Source: Candidatus Kapaibacterium sp. (GTDB taxonomy: Bacteria > Bacteroidota > Ignavibacteria > Kapaibacteriales > NICIL-2). Taken from it: a stretch of 64,000 nucleotides of DNA. The notes beneath the pieces were generated by a model, which saw only the letters and a program-made list of their open reading frames with translations, did not search any database and was not told the DNA's origin. Within the stretch, counting starts at the first letter, position 1, and each line of letters begins with the position of its first letter. Location of the stretch: positions 1,239,189 through 1,303,188 of the forward strand of contig BPHJ01000001.1 of NCBI GenBank assembly GCA_026003475.1, in the 5' to 3' direction. Positions 39,553 to 49,329 of this stretch are shown in pieces. The translations under genes and the position numbers were made by a program.

Positions 39553-40805
39553 CCATACTGTGGCTTCGGCGATCGAAGTGTCAGGACGGTAATTTCTGGC
39601 GGAATGCCGATACGAATCGGTGGGCCAACGGTTCCTAATCCTCGGTTGACGTAGAGGTACTGCTCACCGTCACGGTAGAGACCCGCCCACTGCTTATAGA
39701 CTACCTGCGCGACGCTCAGCTCAACACCCAAGAAATGGATACCCACCTGCCCACCATGGGTATGACCGCTGAGCATCAGATCAACGGGTGCTTTCCGGCG
39801 CACCTGCTTATCCCAAAATGTTGGATCGTGCGCCAGCAGAATCGTTGGTGCGCCAGGCTCAACTCCTACCAGCGCTGCAGGAAGGTCCGCGAAGTTTTGG
39901 CCCAGTCCAGTATTGTCGGTACCAAGCAGGTAGATAGTCTCCCCGCTGACCGTCAACGGGACGTTGGTGTTAACCAGCAGCTTGATACCCGAGTTGGAAA
40001 TCATCGAGCGCAAGAGCGAGTGATTCTGAGGTGAGCAGTAGTGATCATGGTTGCCAAGCGAAGCGAAAACACCCACATCAGCACGGAGGCGTACCAAGTC
40101 CCGCCGAATGAACTCGAGTTCTTTGGGATCGAAGTTGACAAAATCACCGGTAATGACGAGCACATCAGGCTTGAGCTGTTCGATCATCGCCCGCGCTCGA
40201 CGAAATGGATCGGGACTGCGCCACGAGCCAGCATGAATATCGCTGATCTGCACAATCCGAATCCCATCGAATGCCCGCGGCAGAGAGCGGAGGACAATTT
40301 CCTCTTCGTAGATGGTCAAGTCATCGGTATCGAAAAATCCCTTCCCGACAATCCCAAACGGAATCATGGCACCGCTCCACGCAAGAGTGCCCAGCGCTTG
40401 CCGCCGTCCAGAATTGATTGCCAGTGGCTGCTGCTGATTGCGTTGCGTTGGTTTGATCCATTCCAGCACGCGACCGACGATACGCTTGACCATTCGAAAC
40501 CCTCCAGCGATGATCACACCGAGTGCAATCGGAATTTTCGGCAAGTACCAGAGCGTCGAAGCGGCAAAAACCAGAAACATTCCTTCTTCCAGTCGGTTGA
40601 GGTTGGTAATGCTCGTGCGTTGGTACGAGACGTACGGGGAAAGCACCAAAAACACCAGCGCCACCACCCATGGAATGCGGTAGAGCCACCGATTCCAGCC
40701 ACGCTGACGCACAAAACGTTGCCACGCCGTCAGCACCACAACGTCTATGGCAAACAGCACAATTGCCGAGGTCAAAACAAACCAGAGCCAACGCTTGGGA
40801 TCCAT
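39549..40805 (-). CDS. membrane-anchored metallophosphoesterase (YkuE-like)
   Basis: N-terminal TMs; 'VQISDIHAGSW', 'VITGDFVNF', 'SLGNHDHY', 'LSGHTHGGQVG'. Confidence 0.93.
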   Translation of the reverse strand: MDPKRWLWFVLTSAIVLFAIDVVVLTAWQRFVRQRGWNRWLYRIPWVVALVFLVLSPYVSYQRTSITNLNRLEEGMFLVFAASTLWYLPKIPIALGVIIAGGFRMVKRIVGRVLEWIKPTQRNQQQPLAINSGRRQALGTLAWSGAMIPFGIVGKGFFDTDDLTIYEEEIVLRSLPRAFDGIRIVQISDIHAGSWRSPDPFRRARAMIEQLKPDVLVITGDFVNFDPKELEFIRRDLVRLRADVGVFASLGNHDHYCSPQNHSLLRSMISNSGIKLLVNTNVPLTVSGETIYLLGTDNTGLGQNFADLPAALVGVEPGAPTILLAHDPTFWDKQVRRKAPVDLMLSGHTHGGQVGIHFLGVELSVAQVVYKQWAGLYRDGEQYLYVNRGLGTVGPPIRIGIPPEITVLTLRSPKPQYG

Positions 40806-40859
40806 ACTGCCGACGACTGCACACGATCGGTTCTGCGCCGGTTACGACGCACAGCAGCG

Positions 40860-41756
40860 TTACTGCATTGTACCGCGCGGCACGACGAACACTGCCGAAC
40901 CCGATGCCAGAACTGCACGTGTTGCTCCATCGCGCACCTCGCCACGGACGTGATGCGCCCGGCGTTCGGAGCGCAAATACTCTGCGTGCAGTTGAATCCA
41001 CGAACCAATCCGCACAGGAGCCTGATAGCGGATCGTCAGTTCGGCTGTCGGTGCTTTGATCCCCATTCCACTGAGAACCTTACCCATGATCTCATCGAGC
41101 ACCAGTGCAACGAATCCCCCATGCATGATGCCAAGCGATCCGCTCGTATGCACAGGCACCTGGAGCCAAGAATCCGCCTGCAACGTTGCGGCATCGAAGA
41201 GCGCCGTTATCTGCAGACTACTGGGGTTGTCACGACCACAACCGGCACACATGTTACCAGCACGCGGGCAAATCAAGTGCAAATGCTCTGGTATCTGTCG
41301 CGGTGGAATCACAGACAGTGTTCCTTTCCAAACGATTGCATACCAGTCCCCCCACGGCGACAGCAGAGGCGCAAGCTCCGTCAGAACAGCAAGACTGAGC
41401 CGTCCCCATTGCTGGTGAGGTGCTCGATGGTAGAGCACGCCAGCATCGAAGACTAACTGTTCCGGATCAAACTGAACGCTTCGCCGTGGTGCGAAGTAGA
41501 GCCGCTCCCCATCAAACCGAGTGAACACATACGGCGTATCTTCGGGAAGGAGAAAATTCATTTCCGCCCCGCACGGGGAACAGTACGGGTAGTCGGGATG
41601 CAGTCCCGTCGTGTTGGGCTGTAAGTTGCCGAAGAAAATATCGCGGAATTGTTCATCGTCAACGGTGATGCCCTCGTGGAGCAATTCTCCGCGTGCGGTC
41701 AGCCGGTAGAAGTATGTTCGCATGGCAACAAATGCTCTCTTCATCAATTGCAACAA
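40860..41756 (-). CDS. UPF0598 (DUF4505)-hotdog thioesterase (PaaI-like) fusion protein
   Basis: N-term 'TYFYRLTARGELLHEG...FFGNLQPNTTGLHPDYPYCSPCGAEMNFLLPEDTPYVFT...LYHRAP'; C-term 'CAGCGRDNPSSL...LGIMHGGFVALVLDEIMGKVLSGMGIKAPTAELTIRYQAPVRIGSWIQLHAEYLRSERR'. Confidence 0.82.
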   Translation of the reverse strand: MLQLMKRAFVAMRTYFYRLTARGELLHEGITVDDEQFRDIFFGNLQPNTTGLHPDYPYCSPCGAEMNFLLPEDTPYVFTRFDGERLYFAPRRSVQFDPEQLVFDAGVLYHRAPHQQWGRLSLAVLTELAPLLSPWGDWYAIVWKGTLSVIPPRQIPEHLHLICPRAGNMCAGCGRDNPSSLQITALFDAATLQADSWLQVPVHTSGSLGIMHGGFVALVLDEIMGKVLSGMGIKAPTAELTIRYQAPVRIGSWIQLHAEYLRSERRAHHVRGEVRDGATRAVLASGSAVFVVPRGTMQ

Positions 41757-41836
41757 AATTGCATCGTGTTGCTACCGTTTGCGCGGTGCTTCTTTCGCCG
41801 TGTGCTTGTCAAGATCACCATCCATCGCTTACTCCA

Positions 41837-42580
41837 ATGAAGTCGGAATACACTGCTCACCTTACTCCGTGGGAGTATCGCGTCTTGGTTGAGAAAGCAA
41901 CCGATCCACCTGGCAGTGGCGTCTACACAGATCATTTCGAGGAAGGAACCTACCACTGCCGTGCATGTGGCGCAGCACTCTATCGCAGCAGCGCCAAGTT
42001 TCATTCCGGTTGTGGCTGGCCCGCCTTCGATCAGGAAATACCCGGGGCAGTCATTCGCAAACCGGATTTCTCCCACGGAATGGTTCGGACGGAAATTCTC
42101 TGTGCTCACTGTGGCGGGCATCTTGGGCACGTCTTCGAGGGAGAAGGATTCACACCCACCAATACACGCCACTGCGTCAATAGCAGTTCTTTGGTGTTCC
42201 ATCCTGCGGACAAACAGCAGCTTGTCGTGGGTGTACCCGATTTTCATCAGTACCAAGAACGCGCTGCACGACTACCAGGCGTGCTCTGGGTCGAATGTGG
42301 CTTCGCCGGCGACGGTACCCACTACTCTGAAGCCCTGCGTATCGAGTATCACCCACGCCAAACAACACCGCTGGCAATCCTTTCTGGGCTGCTTGGCACA
42401 AGCACCAAAAGCCCACGCGATCAAGACCAATGGTGCCTTTTTGTGCGGCCCGATACAAACACCGTTGACGAACTCCCTGCACCGATGCGCCGCGCACCGC
42501 TTGTCACCTACACACGTGCCCCAGAAGAGCATCAGTGGTTTCTCCGCAAAGCAGGTCTTCTCCAAGCGTCACCGCGATGA
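41837..42580 (+). CDS. msrB: peptide-methionine (R)-S-oxide reductase MsrB fused to a degenerate MsrA-like C-terminal domain
   Basis: MsrB: 'GVYTDHFEEGTYHCRACGAALYRSSAKFHSGCGWPAFDQ...CAHCGGHLGHVFEGEG...TNTRHCVNSSSLVF'; C-term 'ARLPGVLWVECGFAGDGTHYSEALRIEYHP' is MsrA-like; ORF open from 41693 so start uncertain. Confidence 0.88.
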   Translation: MKSEYTAHLTPWEYRVLVEKATDPPGSGVYTDHFEEGTYHCRACGAALYRSSAKFHSGCGWPAFDQEIPGAVIRKPDFSHGMVRTEILCAHCGGHLGHVFEGEGFTPTNTRHCVNSSSLVFHPADKQQLVVGVPDFHQYQERAARLPGVLWVECGFAGDGTHYSEALRIEYHPRQTTPLAILSGLLGTSTKSPRDQDQWCLFVRPDTNTVDELPAPMRRAPLVTYTRAPEEHQWFLRKAGLLQASPR

Positions 42581-42583
42581 GCG

Positions 42584-42614
42584 TTTGCATTTGGTCTTGT
42601 AAGGCGTATTTTTG
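42584..42614 (+). promoter_or_regulatory. putative promoter TTTG-N19-TATTTTTG for tRNA-Phe
   Basis: TTTG 42584-42587, TATTTTTG 42607-42614, tRNA starts 42638. Confidence 0.6.
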
Positions 42615-42637
42615 CGCCCGCTTTTTGGCATTGTGAT

Positions 42638-42710
<73 letters not shown>

Positions 42711-42807
42711 CTCTCCGCAGCGAATTCCTCCAGGTGCCGCAGCTGGTGCTGCGCTGCCCAGTCCTCTACGTTGGCTCTGGTGTTTCACAACCGACGACAC
42801 TACCGCA

Positions 42808-43365
42808 ATGGCTGCAGTTGAATCCGCAATGATCCCACTTGGAACGATCGCGCCTCCTTTTCGCTTGTTCGAACCTCTCACGGGTCAGTGGCGCTCTCTC
42901 GATGAACTTAGATCGAGAACAGCAACGGTGATTGTCTTCATGTGCAACCACTGCCCATATGTCCAGCACATACTACCTGCATTGCTCTCCGTAGCACGCG
43001 AGTACATCCAAAAAGGAATTTCGTTTGTTGGCATCAACCCCAACGACCCTGTTGCCTATCCCGAAGATAGCCCCGATGCAATGGCACAGCTTGCACGGGA
43101 GCTGAACTTTCCCTTCCCATACCTATTCGATGAAACGCAGGACGTCGCCCGAGCATACAGCGCGACCTGCACACCGGACCTATTCGTTTTCGATGGTGAA
43201 CATCGGCTTGTCTATCGTGGACAGTTCGACAGTTCACGCCCTTCGAACCAAATCCCACCAACGGGAGCGGACCTCCGCGCTGCGCTCGATGCACTCATCA
43301 GCAGAGAACCGATTCCTGCCCTACAGCGCCCCTCGATCGGATGCAGCATCAAGTGGCGCCAATAG
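42808..43365 (+). CDS. thioredoxin-fold (AhpC/redoxin) family protein
   Basis: 'IVFMCNHCPYVQHILPALLSVAREY', 'FPYLFDETQDVARAYSATCTPDLFVFDGEHRLVYRGQFDSSRPSN'. Confidence 0.93.
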   Translation: MAAVESAMIPLGTIAPPFRLFEPLTGQWRSLDELRSRTATVIVFMCNHCPYVQHILPALLSVAREYIQKGISFVGINPNDPVAYPEDSPDAMAQLARELNFPFPYLFDETQDVARAYSATCTPDLFVFDGEHRLVYRGQFDSSRPSNQIPPTGADLRAALDALISREPIPALQRPSIGCSIKWRQ

Positions 43366-45006
43366 CTACATTCGCTCCGGTGCACGAACACCGAGAAGGT
43401 GCAAACCATTGCGGAGTACCGTCTGCGTAGCGGCTGCCAATGCAAGCCGCGTCGAGCGAACATCATCGCGATCAGCACCAAGAATTCGGCACTCGTGGTA
43501 GAAGGTGTGGAAAGCCTCTGCGACAGAATGGAGGAAGTCAGCAACAATGGAGGGTGCCAGTTGCTCAGCAGCACGCTCAACGGTTGAGGGAAACTGCGCA
43601 AGCATCTTCACGAGAGCATGCTCTGCAGGATGGTCAAGGACCATGGCTCCGGTATTTTCCCACTCAATCCCGTGCTCCCGTGCATTGGCAAAGACCGAGC
43701 ATATCCGTGCGTGCGCATACTGCAGGTAGAACACCGGGTTTACCTCGCTCTGCTCACGCGCCAGGTTCAGGTCGAATACCAACTGCGTCTCCGCTGCACG
43801 CATCACAAAGAAGAACCGAACAACATCTGGGCCGACTTCATCAATGAGGTCATCGAGCGTGTATTGTTCCCCACTCCGCTTGGAGAGTTTGTAGGGCACA
43901 CCATCTTTCATGAACGTGACCATCTGGTGCAGCACCACCTTGATCGGTGATGTATCGTAGCCAAGTGCACGGACGGCGGCAAGAACTTCTTGGATTGTAG
44001 CGATATGGTCAGCACCGAAGACGTCCACGATCAAGTCATCGCCGCGTTCGAGCTTGATGCGGTGGTAGGCAATATCGGGCAACCGATAGGTGGGTTCACC
44101 GCTCGATTTGATGATGACGCGGTCTTGCTCCAAACCCAGCTTAGTCGTTGCGATCCACGTTGCGCCGTCGTGTTCGTAGACCAGCCCACGCGCGCGCAAG
44201 TCTTCCACGACGCGCGCAATATGTCCATCGGTATAGAGCGAGTGTTCGTTGAAGTACACATCATGCCGAACACCAAGCCGTTCGAGGGTTGACCGTATGG
44301 ATGCAAAGCACCATTGTTCTCCTTTGGTGCGACAGATGGCAAGGTTGGCGTCGGTTTCTTCCCGCAGACTGTCCCCATACTCAGCGATGAGTTCACGGGC
44401 AATGTCCAGGATGTACTCCCCGCGATAGCCATTGTCTTCATCGAAGGGATAGTCCGGCTCACCGAGCAGTTGCCGGTAGCGTGCATAGATCGAGCGCGCC
44501 AGGTTCTGCATCTGCCGTCCGGCATTGTTGAAGTAGTACTCGCGCGTGACGCGGTAACCAACCGCTTCGAGGAGTCGGGCAATGCTGTCGCCCAGGGCAA
44601 TATTCCGTCCATGACCGGGATGGAGCGGTCCGGTTGGATTAGCGCTCACGTACTCGACATTTGCACGCTTGCGCGCGTAGCGCTCGGTGTATCCGAAGCG
44701 TTCTCCCTGCGCCCGGATGCGCTCGAAAAGATCGGCATAGTAGGCAGGACCAAAGCGCAGATTGATAAAGCCTGGTCCGGCGATTTCGACGCTGCTGATA
44801 CGCGCAGGATCGTAGTCCATCGCAGCAACGATATCTTGAGCAACTGAGCGTGGTGATTTGCCCAGAGTCCGAGCAAGCTGCAGAGCAACTGTCGTTGCAG
44901 CATCTCCGTGGCTGGCATGGCGAGGAAGCTCGACGGTTACGTCGGCATTGAGGCCAAGGCGTTCGAGAGCAGTACCGAGAACGGTGCGTACGTAGTCGAA
45001 AAGCAT
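43366..45006 (-). CDS. argS: arginine--tRNA ligase
   Basis: 'VEYVSANPTGPLHPGHGRNIALGDSIARLLEAVGY', 'MVTFMKDGVPYKLSKRSGEQYTLDDLI', C-terminal DALR. Confidence 0.96.
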   Translation of the reverse strand: MLFDYVRTVLGTALERLGLNADVTVELPRHASHGDAATTVALQLARTLGKSPRSVAQDIVAAMDYDPARISSVEIAGPGFINLRFGPAYYADLFERIRAQGERFGYTERYARKRANVEYVSANPTGPLHPGHGRNIALGDSIARLLEAVGYRVTREYYFNNAGRQMQNLARSIYARYRQLLGEPDYPFDEDNGYRGEYILDIARELIAEYGDSLREETDANLAICRTKGEQWCFASIRSTLERLGVRHDVYFNEHSLYTDGHIARVVEDLRARGLVYEHDGATWIATTKLGLEQDRVIIKSSGEPTYRLPDIAYHRIKLERGDDLIVDVFGADHIATIQEVLAAVRALGYDTSPIKVVLHQMVTFMKDGVPYKLSKRSGEQYTLDDLIDEVGPDVVRFFFVMRAAETQLVFDLNLAREQSEVNPVFYLQYAHARICSVFANAREHGIEWENTGAMVLDHPAEHALVKMLAQFPSTVERAAEQLAPSIVADFLHSVAEAFHTFYHECRILGADRDDVRSTRLALAAATQTVLRNGLHLLGVRAPERM

Positions 45007-45019
45007 GGTCTGGTTGTCT

Positions 45020-45469
45020 TTACGGTTGACTTCGCTGGCGGATCAAGCGTCCGTCGCTGGAAAGATGATAGGCAATCCCATCGCCCCAGAGAGTCTCGAG
45101 TTTGTAGAAGGCACGCTGTTCGGGGCGCATCAAGTGGACGACAACATCGAAGTAATCGACAATCACCCACTGGCAGGCTTCCCAGCCTTCACTGCGTGGC
45201 GGTCGGAGGCCTGCAGCACTGGTGCAGTGTTCGATATGCTCTGCAATGGCGCGAATCTGTTGTTCGGATGAGCATGTCACGAGAACAAACCATTCCGCAG
45301 GCGAACCGTCAATAGCACCGATGTCAATGGCAAGGATATTCTCGCCTTTTTTTTCGTGAGCACAGTATGCACACAGTCGCGCAAGATCGCGGGCGGTGCG
45401 AATGCGCAGTCGCGCCATTGCAGCGCCTCGTAGGTTACTTGTCACGACACACTCGTCGAGCGATAACAC
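45020..45469 (-). CDS. rsfS: ribosomal silencing factor RsfS
   Basis: 'WFVLVTCSSEQQIRAIAEHIE', 'EGWEACQWVIVDYFDVVVHLMRPEQRAFYKLETLWGDG'. Confidence 0.93.
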   Translation of the reverse strand: MLSLDECVVTSNLRGAAMARLRIRTARDLARLCAYCAHEKKGENILAIDIGAIDGSPAEWFVLVTCSSEQQIRAIAEHIEHCTSAAGLRPPRSEGWEACQWVIVDYFDVVVHLMRPEQRAFYKLETLWGDGIAYHLSSDGRLIRQRSQP

Positions 45470-45476
45470 ATCATCA

Positions 45477-45902
45477 TTAGCGGAAAGGGCGCAGTTGTTG
45501 CCAATCGTAACCGATAATCACGCTGCAGTTGAGAACAAGATCGGAATCAATCTCCTGACGCACAGCAGTGGGTGCTAACCCAAGCGCATAGCAGACCCGT
45601 GCTGCCGCAAGGCTATCGCCATAGTGATCGAGCACCAGACTCTGTGGCTGTGGCGTGGGAGCGTTGGTCGCTTCGACCACATCGAATCCTCGGCGCCGCA
45701 AGTACTGCTGAACCTGGCGCGCAAGACCAGGAACGCCAGCACCATTGAGCACGCGAAGCTGGATGACACGTCCACTGCCGGGCTGACGCTCTGCCGAAAC
45801 GGGTGGCCGTATCACCATCCGCCATAGAAGCGACCCCAGAAGCAAAACCACCGCCACAACCAGAAAACTAATGCTACCAATGCGGATAACCCCACGCACC
45901 AT
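45477..45902 (-). CDS. stand-alone LytR C-terminal-domain membrane protein
   Basis: N-terminal TM; 'QLRVLNGAGVPGLARQVQQYLRRRGFDVVEATNA'. Confidence 0.8.
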   Translation of the reverse strand: MVRGVIRIGSISFLVVAVVLLLGSLLWRMVIRPPVSAERQPGSGRVIQLRVLNGAGVPGLARQVQQYLRRRGFDVVEATNAPTPQPQSLVLDHYGDSLAAARVCYALGLAPTAVRQEIDSDLVLNCSVIIGYDWQQLRPFR

Positions 45903-45910
45903 CGGATGGG

Positions 45911-46408
45911 CTACTTGTACTGACGCAAAAACTCGAGTCGCTCTTGAAGCCGAGCAATCGGCACCAAAAGTTTATCCTTGCCGAAGATGGCTTCTTCTTG
46001 AGAGTGGAAAACAATATCGTAATCCTTGCTCATGACGATTGCTTCTTCGGGACAGACTTCCTCGCAGAGCCCACAGTAGATGCATCGTAACATGTTGATT
46101 TCGAACTTGCTCGGATAGCGTTCTTTGTCTCGGTCAGTTTCCGCCGCTTGCACTTCGATCGCCAGCGCCGGACACACCCGCGAACACAAGCCACACGCCA
46201 CGCAGCGCTCCCCATCTTCTTCCAGAACCAGGACCGGTCGCCCACGGTAGCTTCCCAGCGGTTCCCATCGCTCTTCGGGGTACTGCCGCGTCAGCTTTGG
46301 CCTGAACATTGTCTTGAACGTCAATGCCAAGCCCTTGGCAATTTCAGGGAGATAGAGCTTCTCCCAGAAATTCATTCGTTGGGCACGCGTGTTGGTCGTT
46401 ACGTTCAT
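45911..46408 (-). CDS. nuoI: NADH-quinone oxidoreductase subunit I
   Basis: '[18 protein letters not shown]', '[18 protein letters not shown]'. Confidence 0.95.
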   Translation of the reverse strand: MNVTTNTRAQRMNFWEKLYLPEIAKGLALTFKTMFRPKLTRQYPEERWEPLGSYRGRPVLVLEEDGERCVACGLCSRVCPALAIEVQAAETDRDKERYPSKFEINMLRCIYCGLCEEVCPEEAIVMSKDYDIVFHSQEEAIFGKDKLLVPIARLQERLEFLRQYK

Positions 46409-46427
46409 GGCTACATTCCGAGCACAG

Positions 46428-47474
46428 TTAGCGGACAAAAAAGACGATTGCACCAGTGATGATAATGTTGACCAAGCCCAGCGGGAGAAGTACACGCCAG
46501 CCAAGGTTCATCAATTGGTCGTAGCGAAAGCGCGGCAGCGTCCATCGAACCCAGATGAAGAAAAACAGCAGCACACTTACCTTCCCGAAAAATGTTGCCA
46601 GTTCGAGCAACACGCGGGGAAGAGTTCCCTCCTGCACGCCAAGTAGCTGTGGCACCAACGGCAGATCATACCCGCCCAAATAGAGCGTGGTCATCACAGC
46701 CGATGCGGTGAACATGTTGGCATACTCGGCAAGGTAGAAAAGCCCGAACTTCATCCCGGAGTATTCGGTATGGTAGCCGCCGACCAATTCTGGCTCAGCT
46801 TCGGGAAGGTCGAACGGTGCGCGGTTTGTTTCGGCGAATGATGCAACCAAAAAAATCACAAAGCCAAGCGGCTGGAACCAGATATTCCATCGGCCATTGG
46901 CTTGAGAGGCGATGATCTGATTCATATCCAGTGAGCCACTGAGCATCAACGCTGCCACCGCGGCTAAGCCCATTGCCAATTCGTAGGAAATCATCTGTGC
47001 CGATGATCGCAGCCCGCCCATGAGCGAGTACTTGTTGTTCGACGACCAGCCCGCCAGCGTGATGCCATAGACACCAATCGACGTGAGCGCTAAAATCAAG
47101 AGGAACCCGACGTTCACGTTCGGTGCAACTGCGATGAACAACTTCGTGCCATCCTCGAGCAAGAGGTAGCTTGCTGGGGTGATCACGCAAAGTATCGAAA
47201 GTGCAACTGCAATCGAAATGAGCGGTGCCAAGCGGTGAAAGGCTCGGTTGGCATTGTACGGGACGACGTCCTCTTTGGTGTAGAGCTTGAGCACATCGGC
47301 CAGTGGTTGCAACAGCCCAAACGGACCAACGCGATTCGGGCCAATGCGATACTGCATCCATGCCGAGATCCGCCGTTCTAAGTACACCAGCGCGGCAGCG
47401 ATGACGAGCGCGAAATTCAGCGCAATAGCACCTTTGATAAGCGTAACAACAAAAGACGACATAGCATCTTGCAC
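46428..47474 (-). CDS. nuoH: NADH-quinone oxidoreductase subunit H
   Basis: '[36 protein letters not shown]', '[40 protein letters not shown]'. Confidence 0.97.
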   Translation of the reverse strand: MQDAMSSFVVTLIKGAIALNFALVIAAALVYLERRISAWMQYRIGPNRVGPFGLLQPLADVLKLYTKEDVVPYNANRAFHRLAPLISIAVALSILCVITPASYLLLEDGTKLFIAVAPNVNVGFLLILALTSIGVYGITLAGWSSNNKYSLMGGLRSSAQMISYELAMGLAAVAALMLSGSLDMNQIIASQANGRWNIWFQPLGFVIFLVASFAETNRAPFDLPEAEPELVGGYHTEYSGMKFGLFYLAEYANMFTASAVMTTLYLGGYDLPLVPQLLGVQEGTLPRVLLELATFFGKVSVLLFFFIWVRWTLPRFRYDQLMNLGWRVLLPLGLVNIIITGAIVFFVR

Positions 47475-47478
47475 GCGA

Positions 47479-49233
47479 TTACTCCGACTGCGGTTTCATA
47501 AAGTGCGATTCGTACACAACGCCCAGTGGCTCCGGCTGTGCACCCAACCGAACTCCACGGAAATGATCAAGTACCGAATAATCCATTCCACCGAATGCTG
47601 GAACTGTCTGGCTCAATTCAGCAAACACATCAGCAGCAGTGCTATAGTGCCACGTCAGCCCAAGGGCAGTCGCAATGCCTGCAATCAACTGCCAATGCGG
47701 CCGGCACAACCGACGCTCGCCGTGCGTCCAGCGATCGTTAGGCGCACCGAACTTGTCCAGCCGACTTTGCTTCATTCCATTGATGCGGAGCGTCTCTTGA
47801 GTTTCCACCGCTGGTCGTAGGTGCTGAACCCAACCATCTATGTTGGTAAAGGTACCCTCAATTTCCGCATAGGTTGATGCTGGCAAGACCACGTGTGCGA
47901 ATGCTTCCAGCGGTGAATGGTTGGTCAACTGTGCAACGACCAGCGGAACCGTTGCGATAATCGCGTCCCAGCCGGTTGCTTGCTCTGCCAGTGGATCCGC
48001 GCCGAGGAAATACAGCACCGATGGTTTTCGCGATGCGACGTGCGCAGCGAGTTGATCCCAACTGACCCGTTTGATGCCGAGTGCTTCCAATCCTGTGCTG
48101 TTGGCATTGCGATCACTGCACCGAAGGAAACTATCCCCGAACGAAGGGTCATTGCGCTCAACAAAGACAAGCTCGAGAGTGTTGAGTGCGGTGGCAAGTT
48201 TCCGCGCCAAGTAGCCATCTTCGTTGGTGAGTGATCCCGAGAGGATCAGCATTCCTCCTTGATCGGCAAGGGCACGAGCAACGACCTCGAGTGCTTGTTC
48301 GATAGAAACGGACTGAAGTTGGCTCCCCTGCCGTAACCACGCACCACTGATGCGACCAGTATTGACCCAGCGGTACTGGTTCAGGCGTCCATCGTCGCAC
48401 ATCCAGTATTGATTGACGTGCGGGTTCGGACGTGGCTCCAGACGCAGAATCTCGTTATTGCGGACACCGATATTGATGTTGCATCCACGCGCACAGCCAG
48501 GACAGACGCTTGGGGTAAAGCTCATTTCCCAAACACGCGACCGAAAACGAAAGTCGGCACTGGTGAGCGCTCCCACTGGGCACAGCTCGATAACGTTCAT
48601 CGAATAGGGTGAATCGAACTGCGTACCTTCGAACAACTCAATGGTGACATGGTCGCCACGCTCGACAAACGTCAGCACCGGCTGCTGGGCAATCTCGTTT
48701 GCAAACCGAATGCAACGCGAGCAGAGGATGCAGCGTTCGCCATCGAACACGATACGGTCGCTCCAGTGGACTCGCTTGGGTTTGTGGACTTTCTCTTCAA
48801 CGAATCTGCTCTCGCCTCGCGAATGCTTGAAAGCGTATTCTTGAAGCTTACACTGACCGGCTTCATCGCAGATCGGGCAATCGAGGGGATGGTTGATGAG
48901 CAAAAACTCCATGACTGCATTCTGTGCTTCCGTGGTCTTGTCGCCAGTGGTATCAACGACCATACCTTCGGCGACTGGTGTTGCACAGGCAATTTGGAGC
49001 TTTGGCATCCACTGGACGACGGGATTGCCATTCTCGTCGAGTTCAAGCGTTCCATCAGCAGCTTTCTTGTACGAGCCAACGCGGACAAGGCACATGCGGC
49101 AATTCCCCGCCACACTCAGCGCAGGATGCCAGCAAAAGTGTGGGATAACGATGCCACTATCGAGCGCAGCCTCGATGATCGTTTTGCCGGGTTGCGCTTC
49201 GATTTTGTGACCGTCAATCGTGATGGTGGGCAT
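47479..49233 (-). CDS. nuoG: NADH-quinone oxidoreductase subunit G
   Basis: 'TIDGHKIEAQPGKTIIEAALDSGIVIPHFCWHPALSVAGNCRMCLV', 'LLINHPLDCPICDEAGQCKLQEYAF', 'CILCSRCIRF'. Confidence 0.95.
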   Translation of the reverse strand: MPTITIDGHKIEAQPGKTIIEAALDSGIVIPHFCWHPALSVAGNCRMCLVRVGSYKKAADGTLELDENGNPVVQWMPKLQIACATPVAEGMVVDTTGDKTTEAQNAVMEFLLINHPLDCPICDEAGQCKLQEYAFKHSRGESRFVEEKVHKPKRVHWSDRIVFDGERCILCSRCIRFANEIAQQPVLTFVERGDHVTIELFEGTQFDSPYSMNVIELCPVGALTSADFRFRSRVWEMSFTPSVCPGCARGCNINIGVRNNEILRLEPRPNPHVNQYWMCDDGRLNQYRWVNTGRISGAWLRQGSQLQSVSIEQALEVVARALADQGGMLILSGSLTNEDGYLARKLATALNTLELVFVERNDPSFGDSFLRCSDRNANSTGLEALGIKRVSWDQLAAHVASRKPSVLYFLGADPLAEQATGWDAIIATVPLVVAQLTNHSPLEAFAHVVLPASTYAEIEGTFTNIDGWVQHLRPAVETQETLRINGMKQSRLDKFGAPNDRWTHGERRLCRPHWQLIAGIATALGLTWHYSTAADVFAELSQTVPAFGGMDYSVLDHFRGVRLGAQPEPLGVVYESHFMKPQSE

Positions 49234-49243
49234 ACGCTGACAA

Positions 49244-49251
49244 CAAAAGTA
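49244..49251 (-). promoter_or_regulatory. putative -7 box TACTTTTG for nuoGHI operon
   Basis: CAAAAGTA on + strand immediately upstream of nuoG ATG 49233. Confidence 0.3.
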
Positions 49252-49329
49252 GTGCTCGCAACGAAATGCACTGTCCCTATTGCTTGTTCGGGCAGTGCTT
49301 TCTGCGAAAATAGCAGCGTGCCCCTCCTT

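Noticed and set aside
40041-41456. 471-aa + strand ORF
   Set aside because: Antisense to the metallophosphoesterase and UPF0598-hotdog genes; composition rich in His/Arg/Gln/Pro with no recognisable motif, typical of a shadow ORF
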